8,492 nt of DNA, taken from positions 1,357 through 9,848 of the forward strand of contig DNXB01000300.1 of assembly GCA_003506995.1 (NCBI GenBank), read 5' to 3'. The translations under genes and the position numbers were made by a program. Of this stretch, positions 1 to 6,230 are shown one piece after another. Source of the stretch: Verrucomicrobiales bacterium. Lineage in GTDB: Bacteria > Verrucomicrobiota > Verrucomicrobiia > Verrucomicrobiales > Verrucomicrobiaceae. Positions within the stretch are counted from its first letter, which is position 1. Every line of letters begins with the position of its first letter. The notes under the pieces were generated by a model. It was not told where the DNA came from. It ran no database searches and was given only the letters and a program-made list of their open reading frames with translations.

Positions 1-37
1 ACCGCGACCGCGCCCGCCGCGCCGCCTCCAGCCCCGC

Positions 38-751
38 TCACTTCCGTTGCTTCGTAAGCAGCCAGGTGTAGAGCCCCGGGTCATCATAGGTCGGGGTCCA
101 ACTGTCGTGGGCCAGCTCGGGATACACGATCAACTCGACGTCTGCGGCGCCCGCTGCTTTCAAGGCATCGACCATCTCCTGGCTGCGCGCCAGCGGCACC
201 GCCTCGTCTTTGGCGCCGTGATAGACGCGAAGCGGCAGGTCCTTGATCCGGCCGGCTTGCGCCGGGTCGCCGCCGCCACAGACGGGCACCGCGGCGGCAA
301 AAAAATCCGGATACTTGGCCGCCAACGCCCACGTCCCGTACCCGCCCATGCTCAACCCGGTCAGATACAATCGCGCCGGGTTCGGCCGAAATTTCGCCAC
401 CACCGCGTCGGTCAGCGCCTTGATCACTTCCACATCCCACCACTGGCCGGCTGGACACTGCGGCGACACCACGATGAAAGGCTGCAAGGCCGGCATCGAT
501 TCCACCAGCTTCGGCGGCCCGTGCTTGCGCACCACCGAGGGATCGTCTCCGCGTTCGCCCGACCCGTGCAGGAAAACAATGAGCGGCGCCCCCTCGGCAG
601 GCGTCTCCTTCGGCAGCCACAGCCAATAATCCATCGTGCCGGCACCGTGGGTGAACGACTGGCGGGTTTGGGTACCGGGTTCGGGCTCGGTGGCACCGGT
701 CCACCCGAGAGTGAGCCACCCCAGACAGGCTGTAAAAAACAATGATTTCAT
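38..751 (-). CDS. Exported alpha/beta-hydrolase (esterase / predicted peptidase)
   Basis: A 237-residue protein of the alpha/beta-hydrolase fold, in the dienelactone hydrolase / prolyl-oligopeptidase-like group often named predicted peptidase or carboxylesterase. It probably cleaves an ester bond outside the cytoplasm; the substrate cannot be read from sequence. The oxyanion-hole motif HGSGERG is at residues 62-68. The nucleophile elbow GLSMGG (132-137) has Ser134. Asp182 in AKDEAVP and His215 in LAHDSW complete a plausible catalytic triad in the right order and spacing. The first ~22 residues (MKSLFFTACLGWLTLGWTGA) look like a signal peptide. I chose the ATG at 749-751 because it opens this signal peptide; the frame continues upstream to 901, but those residues look like translated non-coding sequence and would overlap metF. 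The gene stands alone and is divergent from metF. Fold and triad are well supported; specificity is unknown. Confidence 0.88.
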   Translation of the reverse strand: MKSLFFTACLGWLTLGWTGATEPEPGTQTRQSFTHGAGTMDYWLWLPKETPAEGAPLIVFLHGSGERGDDPSVVRKHGPPKLVESMPALQPFIVVSPQCPAGQWWDVEVIKALTDAVVAKFRPNPARLYLTGLSMGGYGTWALAAKYPDFFAAAVPVCGGGDPAQAGRIKDLPLRVYHGAKDEAVPLARSQEMVDALKAAGAADVELIVYPELAHDSWTPTYDDPGLYTWLLTKQRK

Positions 752-868
752 CGGCAGCAGCCTGCGAAGCCCGCTCAAAATTGGCAAGTTCAAAGAACCC
801 GCCGGGATCCTCCCCGCACCAAACTTTGCCCTTTGCAGTTCGGTCTTTGGATGGACCTTGTCTCTGGC
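752..868. promoter_or_regulatory. Divergent intergenic region between hydrolase and metF
   Basis: These 117 bases separate two divergently read genes and so should hold both promoters. This is inferred from gene orientation only. I cannot point to a convincing -35/-10 pair, an operator palindrome or a riboswitch fold, and neither start has a good Shine-Dalgarno sequence. Confidence 0.35.
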
Positions 869-1788
869 ATGCACATCGCTGACATTCTGGCCGCCCGGCA
901 CCCGAGCTTCTCATTCGTGTTCTTTCCGCCCAAAACCACCGAGGCGGCTGGCAAACTCTTCGAGTCCATCGCCCAGCTCGAGCCATACGCCCCCGCCTTC
1001 GTCAGCGTCACCTACGGCGCCGGCGGGTCGACGCGCGAAATGACCCACGACTTGGTCCTGCGCCTCAAGACCACCACCTCCCTCGATCCCATCCCCCACC
1101 TGACCTGCGTCTGCCATCAGGAAGCCGAAGTTGTCGACATCCTCGAACGATACGCCGCCGCCGGCGTCGGCAACATCCTCGCCCTCGGCGGCGACCCGCC
1201 GCGCGATCTGAAAAGCTACAACAAAGCGGAGGACGCCTTCCAGCACGCCGCCGATCTCGTGGCCTTCATCAAGAAGTTCAACGACAGCGGCGCGCATCCT
1301 GACAAGCGCGGCTTCGGCATCGGCGTGGCCGGTTTTCCCGAGGGCCATCCCACCACGCCGAATCGCGTTTTGGAAATGGACCACCTCAAGGCCAAGGTCG
1401 ATGCCGGCGCAGACTACATCTGCACGCAGTTGTTCTTCGACAACCACGACTTCTTCGACTTCCGCGAGCGCTGCCAGCTTGCCGGCATCAAGATCCCCAT
1501 CATCGCCGGCATCATGCCCATCACCAGCGCCTCCGGCATGCGCCGCATGGCCGAGCTGGCCGCCGGCGCCCGTTACCCCGCCAAGCTGCTGCGCGCCATC
1601 CAGCGCTGCGGGAATGACGAGGACGCCGTGCAGAAGGTCGGCATCCACTACGCCACCGAGCAGTGCCATGACCTGCTCGATCATGGCGTGGACGGCATCC
1701 ATTTTTACACGCTGAACAAATCCCACGCCACGCGCGAGATTTACGCCAGCCTCGGCATCCGTGACTCCGCCGCCGTGCGTCCACAATC

Positions 1789-1792
<4 letters not shown>
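869..1792 (+). CDS. metF: 5,10-methylenetetrahydrofolate reductase (MetF)
   Basis: A 307-residue cytoplasmic flavoprotein that reduces 5,10-methylene-THF to 5-methyl-THF, the methyl donor for methionine synthesis. Its length is that of bacterial MetF. Landmarks in order: FFPPKT (18-23), FVSVTYGAGGSTR (44-56), PHLTC (76-80), ALGGDPPRD (105-113) with the conserved Asp109, KVDAGADYICTQLFFD (176-191) with Gln187, IIAGIMPI (211-218) and the C-terminal HFYTLNKS (278-285). These match E. coli MetF closely throughout. One oddity: the E. coli motif SFEFFPP, whose Glu28 is the catalytic acid, reads SFVFFPP here, so Val17 (GTG at 917-919) takes the Glu position. I start at the ATG at 869; the ATG at 851 and a TTG at 833 are also in frame, but neither has a ribosome binding site and the extra residues resemble nothing in the family. 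The stop overlaps the start of the ROK kinase (ATGA), suggesting co-translation. Confidence 0.93.
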
Positions 1793-2727
<935 letters not shown>

Positions 2728-2748
2728 CCTCAGAAACCGTCGTCAATC

Positions 2749-3174
2749 ATGAGCAACCGCCTGGCCGCCATTGGACTTGTGATCGCGCTCATCGCCGTGG
2801 GCCTGGCCGCGTTTCAGAACAATTACATCCACCCGGCCCCGCCTCCCGAACCACCGAAGACGACCTTGAAGGAAGTCGCGGGTGAGGCGGCCAAAAAACT
2901 TCTGGAGGAGAAAATCCTGCGCCGGCAGCCGGCAGCTCCAGCCCACGTCCAGGAAGATCCGCGCCGCCTTCCTCTGCATCCCTATCAAATGGTGTACACA
3001 GCGCTGGGGTTGCTGGGATTCACCCTCGGCATCCTGTCCTGGTGCCGCAAAGAGCACATCCGGCTGGCCGGAGTCGCCGCAGCCGTCGGCCTGATGGCCG
3101 TTTGCTGGGAATGGGTGCTCATCGGCGTCTGCATCGCCATCGTGATTCTGTTTTTGGCCAACCTGTCAGCGTGA
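2749..3174 (+). CDS. Small hypothetical membrane protein (four predicted helices)
   Basis: I do not recognise the family. The 141 residues show a hydrophobic N-terminal segment (about 5-22), a Pro-rich stretch PAPPPEPPK (29-37), a charged, probably helical stretch (38-60), a hydrophilic linker, then three hydrophobic segments at about 80-97, 104-118 and 121-138. The helices and linker suggest an inner-membrane protein with one soluble domain of about 55 residues between helix 1 and helix 2. The start is preceded by CAATC in place of a Shine-Dalgarno sequence, as at the ROK kinase. The gene begins 21 bases after the ROK kinase stop, in the same direction, so it is likely in the same transcript. 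It is a plausible real gene because its codon bias resembles its neighbours and its hydrophobic pattern is coherent. No function can be assigned. Confidence 0.7.
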   Translation: MSNRLAAIGLVIALIAVGLAAFQNNYIHPAPPPEPPKTTLKEVAGEAAKKLLEEKILRRQPAAPAHVQEDPRRLPLHPYQMVYTALGLLGFTLGILSWCRKEHIRLAGVAAAVGLMAVCWEWVLIGVCIAIVILFLANLSA

Positions 3175-3216
3175 GGGAGAAAACAGGGCCAACGCCTCAT
3201 CGAGCCAATCACCCCC

Positions 3217-3510
3217 ATGAGACTGAAACAGACCTACTGGAACGCCTTTTTGATGGGACTCGCCGGCTTGGGCTCAGGATGGCAGCTCTTGCACGATCTG
3301 GGCCTCGGACTCATCCTGGCCGCCGCCTTTGCCAGCGCCTACTTGATCGGCGCCTTGGCCTACTGGAGGAAACGCGCTCTCGCGATCACAGGCACCACCA
3401 GCCTGAAGGAGCTGGAGTGGTTTTACTCCCTGGCCCTGGAATACCACTTTATGTCACTCGACAAGCTGCGGGAGGCTTACCTGGAGGAGAAGACCAAACA
3501 CCGGCGTTGA
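3217..3510 (+). CDS. Small hypothetical membrane protein (two predicted helices)
   Basis: An unrecognised 97-residue protein. Two hydrophobic segments at about 8-24 and 29-50 are joined by a short turn, forming a helical hairpin. A positively charged WRKR follows at 50-53, then a charged cytoplasmic-type tail with SLKELEWFYSLALEYHF (62-78) and a Lys/Glu/Arg-rich end. The arginines after helix 2 fit the positive-inside rule with both ends in the cytoplasm. It starts 42 bases after the preceding membrane-protein gene and may share its transcript; no ribosome binding site is visible next to the ATG. It could act with the neighbouring small membrane protein, but that rests on adjacency only. Confidence 0.68.
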   Translation: MRLKQTYWNAFLMGLAGLGSGWQLLHDLGLGLILAAAFASAYLIGALAYWRKRALAITGTTSLKELEWFYSLALEYHFMSLDKLREAYLEEKTKHRR

Positions 3511-3520
3511 AGTTGCCACC

Positions 3521-3628
3521 TCACGCCCACGCCTTCCTCCAAAACGTCAGCGTCTTCGGAGATTCGACCTCTACGCCGATCTCCTGCCGCCCAATGAGGG
3601 TCTGCAACTCGTCTTGGCACTTCGTTCA
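3521..3628 (-). pseudogene. Decayed C-terminal remnant of a GNAT acetyltransferase gene
   Basis: The bases from 3521 align without gaps to the 3' end of the intact GNAT gene at 5161, starting exactly at the stop codon (TCA on this strand). I count about 71 identical bases of 90, with an unbroken run AAAACGTCAGCGTCTTCGG shared by both. Read on the minus strand, the remnant ends in EIG-x3-ESPKTLTFW-x-K-x-WA, as does the intact protein. Further inward the match fades: a one-codon insertion follows a shared Lys, and an in-frame TGA sits at 3626-3628 where the intact protein has Tyr162. No start codon of the normal gene remains and the rest of the ~195-residue domain is absent. It is therefore a truncated second copy. 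The rest of the 3511-3690 gap shows nothing else I can name. Confidence 0.72.
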
Positions 3629-3690
3629 AGAGCAAGACACGCACAACTTAAGGCATCGACAGCGCACTTGGACCGTTCGATTTTAACCAA

Positions 3691-5139
3691 ATGCATTTCA
3701 TGAACTCGGCTCCCCTAAAGCTTGGTCTTGTCCGCGCCGTAGCATCACGCCGCGCAGTCTGGGCGCTCCTCGCCACGCTGGCGATCCACCACGCCCTGTG
3801 CCAGGCAGCCCCCGCGCCTGCGACGGAAGGCCGCAAAGCGGAGACAGCGGTCACCCTGGACTCCCCCGAACCCACGGCTGCCCTGCTCCAAGGGGCGTCG
3901 AGGATCACCACTCCGGTGTCCGAGGAATCCCCCTCCGCCCGGCTCTCCAACATCCTCAAAGTCAAAAACACCGACCAGCGCCGCGAACTGCTGGCTGCCT
4001 TTGGCGCGGAAATGGGTGACACGAGCCCTGAGCGCGGCATGCAAATGGTCCTGACGGAGTTGCAGACCATCCCCGACAGGCAGTCCTTTGGCGTCCCGCT
4101 GCTGCGCCACTGGGCCGCCAAACAGCCGCTCGCAGCAGTCGATGCCTGCAAGCTCATCCCTGAGGGTGAACGCCGGGCTCTGGCCTATTCGGCAGCCCTC
4201 TCCGGCTGGGCCACCGCAGACCCGCATGAGGCAGCCGACTGGACGCTCGAGAACCTTTCCGGCATCTACCGCCGCACCGCCATCGCCCGCATCGGCAAGG
4301 TGTGGGCTTACACAGAGCCCCGCAAAGCAGCCGAATGGGCGCTGGCTTATTCATCTGAGGTCGATCTGGTGTTCAGCCTCAGCGAGGTCATGGACTCCTG
4401 GGCAGACTCCTTCAGCCGGGATGCGGCGGATTGGAGCGCGAACCTGCCCGCCGGCAAGCTGCGCGACTTCGCCCTCTCCAAAGCCATGTTCAAATGGGCC
4501 GATTACTTTCCCCAAACCGCCGCCGAATGGCTCATCGACCATCCCAATGATCTCTGGCTGCTGCCGCGGGTGGCCGCCCGCTGGGGCCAGCAGGATCCGG
4601 CGGCCGCCTCGGCCTGGCTGGACAAGAATGTCAGCCCGGCAGTCGCGCAGGAAAGCCTCCAGGCCATGGTGCTGGAGTGGGCGGAGTACAACCCCCGCGT
4701 CGCCTTCGAATGGGCCACCACGGCTTTGAAAGGCGCCGCCCGAGAGATCACTTTCTCATCGATCTTCAGCCAATGGGCCTCTGATTACCCCCAGGAGGCG
4801 CGGCTCACTGCCCTCAAGCTGAGCGATGAACCCGAACGCCACAACGCCCTTGAGGCCGTTTTCGCCGCCTGGTGCGGCCAGGATCTGGAAGCCTTCTCCG
4901 CGTGGTTGAAACAGCAGCAGCCCGGCATCGAAAAAGACCTCGGCATCGAGCAGTTGGCCGGCATTTTGATCATCTCCAATCCCGCCGCCGCGCTGAGCGA
5001 GCTCCTGACCATGCAAAACCCTTCCCGTCTTCAGCGCTCCCTCACCCAAAACTATCAAGACTGGAAGCTTAACGAGCCCCAGGCCGCCGAGGCCTGGCTG
5101 AAACAGCACCCGAAAGCGGTCAGGCTTATGACGCCCTGA
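3691..5139 (+). CDS. Exported protein of eleven 32-residue Trp/Pro/Ala helical repeats
   Basis: A 482-residue protein without a recognised enzyme domain. The N-terminus has Arg residues followed by a hydrophobic stretch (about 22-37) and an Ala/Pro-rich segment, so it is probably a signal peptide and the protein acts outside the cytoplasm. A low-complexity linker (about 40-80) follows. From residue 141 the chain is a tandem array with the pattern W-A-x3-P-x3-A-x-W and a helix-like second half. First Trp positions are 141, 173, 205, 237, 269, 298, 330, 362, 394 and 458, with Leu at 426. The pattern suggests a TPR/HEAT-like alpha solenoid for protein binding. Similar Trp-repeat proteins are, to my recollection, common in verrucomicrobia. 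The ATG at 3700 is an alternative start; neither has a Shine-Dalgarno sequence. The gene is monocistronic and converges on the GNAT gene, 21 bases away, with no clear terminator between them. Confidence 0.85.
   Translation: MHFMNSAPLKLGLVRAVASRRAVWALLATLAIHHALCQAAPAPATEGRKAETAVTLDSPEPTAALLQGASRITTPVSEESPSARLSNILKVKNTDQRRELLAAFGAEMGDTSPERGMQMVLTELQTIPDRQSFGVPLLRHWAAKQPLAAVDACKLIPEGERRALAYSAALSGWATADPHEAADWTLENLSGIYRRTAIARIGKVWAYTEPRKAAEWALAYSSEVDLVFSLSEVMDSWADSFSRDAADWSANLPAGKLRDFALSKAMFKWADYFPQTAAEWLIDHPNDLWLLPRVAARWGQQDPAAASAWLDKNVSPAVAQESLQAMVLEWAEYNPRVAFEWATTALKGAAREITFSSIFSQWASDYPQEARLTALKLSDEPERHNALEAVFAAWCGQDLEAFSAWLKQQQPGIEKDLGIEQLAGILIISNPAAALSELLTMQNPSRLQRSLTQNYQDWKLNEPQAAEAWLKQHPKAVRLMTP
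4111..5136 (+). repeat. Protein-level tandem repeat array, period 32 residues (96 bases)
   Basis: Eleven units begin at residues 141, 173, 205, 237, 269, 298, 330, 362, 394, 426 and 458 of the 482-residue protein. Every step is 32 except one of 29 (269 to 298). The second conserved aromatic lies 11 residues after the first in eight units (184, 216, 248, 280, 309, 341, 405, 469). Pro lies at +5 in nine units. Units are clearly diverged in sequence, so this is an old duplication series, not a recent slippage product. Confidence 0.85.
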
Positions 5140-5160
5140 TCGAGCCGCCGCAGACGCGAC

Positions 5161-5748
5161 TCATGCCCAGTCCTTCGTCCAAAACGTCAGCGTCTTCGGG
5201 GATTCGATCCCCTCACCGATCTCCTTCCACACAAAGGTGGCCTGAAGCTCGGGATGCTTCACATAGCCCTGGCTGCGCCAGAACTCGTCGAGCGGACGAT
5301 AGCCTGCTGGACGCAGCGGATGCTCGGCGGGGCGGTCCACAGCGCAGAAAGTGCTGAGTTTCATGCCCAATGCCTGAACGTGAGCCTCACGACGGGTGAA
5401 GAACGCCTTGCCGACGCCCTGGCCGCGATACTCGGGCAGCAGGATGGACTCGCCGAAGTAGCAGATCGTTGAGAGATCATAACCGGCCCTCACAAAGGCC
5501 GCCTGGAACTCCGGGCCTTCATCGAGCATCGGCAGGCAGGTCGTGGCACCGACGACACGATCACCGTCGAAGGCCAGCACCACAAGACTGCCGGTGGAGC
5601 GCAGGTAAACACGCAGGTACTCGCGCTCATACTCAAGACTGCCGTCGTAGAGGTAGGGATATTCGCGAAAGACCGCGATGCGCAGGGCGCCGAGCGCGTC
5701 GAGATGCGGCTCGATTTCGGAGCCGTGGAAGTTTTGGAGGCGAAGCAT
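5161..5748 (-). CDS. GNAT-family N-acetyltransferase
   Basis: A 195-residue GNAT protein that would transfer an acetyl group from acetyl-CoA to an amine; the acceptor is unknown. The acetyl-CoA binding motif is clear: ESILLPEYRGQGVGKAFF (100-117), with the pyrophosphate loop R-G-Q-G-V-G at 108-113, preceded by the strand VVGATTCLP (65-73). The C-terminal part (150-175) has the usual aromatic-rich end of the fold (FWRSQGYVKHPE). I start at the ATG at 5746-5748. The frame is open to 5817, but those 23 extra residues (MTNDEWVRSKGIRHSAF...) are the heptamer repeat read as protein. The gene lies 65 bases downstream of sufE in the same direction and may be co-transcribed with it through the repeat. 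A decayed second copy of its 3' end lies at 3521-3628. Family is certain, substrate is not. Confidence 0.88.
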   Translation of the reverse strand: MLRLQNFHGSEIEPHLDALGALRIAVFREYPYLYDGSLEYEREYLRVYLRSTGSLVVLAFDGDRVVGATTCLPMLDEGPEFQAAFVRAGYDLSTICYFGESILLPEYRGQGVGKAFFTRREAHVQALGMKLSTFCAVDRPAEHPLRPAGYRPLDEFWRSQGYVKHPELQATFVWKEIGEGIESPKTLTFWTKDWA

Positions 5749-5752
5749 CGGG

Positions 5753-5825
5753 GAATGACGAATGCGGAATGCCGAATGTCGAATGCCTTTTGATCGAACC
5801 CATTCGTCATTCGTCATTCGTCATT
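5753..5825. repeat. Heptamer inverted-repeat array between sufE and the GNAT gene
   Basis: Five direct heptamers of form GAATGNN run from 5753 to 5787 (GAATGAC, GAATGCG, GAATGCC, GAATGTC, GAATGCC). A 13-base spacer follows (5788-5800), then three exact CATTCGT heptamers (5801-5821) and a final CATT. GAATGACGAATG at 5753-5764 is perfectly complementary to CATTCGTCATTC at 5801-5812, and equally to 5808-5819, so the RNA can form a 12-base-pair stem in more than one register. The array overlaps the end of sufE, providing its last Asn-Asp-Glu codons and stop. It probably belongs to a dispersed intergenic repeat family; copies elsewhere cannot be seen from this window. Confidence 0.85.
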
Positions 5826-6230
5826 GGCGAATGCCACTGCCATCTCGCGGATGAGCTTCCGCATGTTCGCCAAGCCGTTCAATCGCGTCGGGGAGAGCAT
5901 CTTGGTGAAACCGCAGCCTTCCCAGACTTCCGGCTCGATGGCGGCGGCTTCAGCGGGGTCGGAGTCGGTGTAAACCTCGCACAGCAACGCGGCGAGGCCC
6001 TTCACCATCGGTGATTCAGCATCGCAGGCGAACCGGGCGCGGCCATCGACCATTTCACCATGCAGCCAGACGCGGGAGACACAGCCGGGGACGAGGTTGG
6101 CGCCGGTCTTGTGCGCCTCGGCCAGTTTCATGGCGCTGGCACGGGAGACGACGGCGTTCAGACGCTCGTGCGGATCCTGGATGATGTTCAGGTCGTCGAT
6201 GAGCGACTGCTGTTTTTCCGCCAGTCTCAT
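5814..6230 (-). CDS. sufE: SufE-like cysteine-desulfuration (sulfur-acceptor) protein
   Basis: A 138-residue SufE-family protein, the usual size. SufE takes persulfide sulfur from the cysteine desulfurase SufS and passes it to the SufBCD scaffold for Fe-S cluster assembly in the cytoplasm. The active-site motif LVPGCVSRVWL (46-56) has Cys50, matching Cys51 of E. coli SufE. The family signature LSPTRLNGL is at 112-120. No sufS, sufB, sufC or sufD lies in the window, so it is detached from the suf operon here. Its ATG overlaps the stop of the upstream kinase-like gene (ATGA, 4 bases), implying translational coupling. The last three residues and the stop are encoded inside the heptamer repeat, so the C-terminus was probably reshaped by the repeat. 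Confidence 0.92.
   Translation of the reverse strand: MRLAEKQQSLIDDLNIIQDPHERLNAVVSRASAMKLAEAHKTGANLVPGCVSRVWLHGEMVDGRARFACDAESPMVKGLAALLCEVYTDSDPAEAAAIEPEVWEGCGFTKMLSPTRLNGLANMRKLIREMAVAFANDE

Noticed and set aside
1..57. A plus-strand open frame from the left edge to TAA at 55-57, Ala/Pro-rich, possibly the end of a gene convergent with the hydrolase.
   Set aside because: Only 18 codons are visible, other frames are also open in this GC-rich stretch, and no motif supports it.
752..901. N-terminal extension of the hydrolase to 901.
   Set aside because: It would overlap metF and bury the signal peptide 50 residues inside the protein.
911..1786. Long minus-strand open frame opposite metF (291 codons).
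   Set aside because: Gly/Ala/Val-rich antisense shadow of a well-supported metF; no family features.
3042..3686. Plus-strand open frame of 214 codons spanning both small membrane genes.
   Set aside because: Arg/His/Pro-rich out-of-frame reading; the two membrane-protein frames give coherent hydrophobic patterns instead.
5140..5160. Possible bidirectional terminator between the convergent Trp-repeat and GNAT genes.
   Set aside because: Only 21 bases, with no clear hairpin or T-run.
5749..5817. N-terminal extension of the GNAT protein starting MTNDEW.
   Set aside because: It is the heptamer repeat read as protein; the GNAT fold begins at the ATG at 5746-5748.
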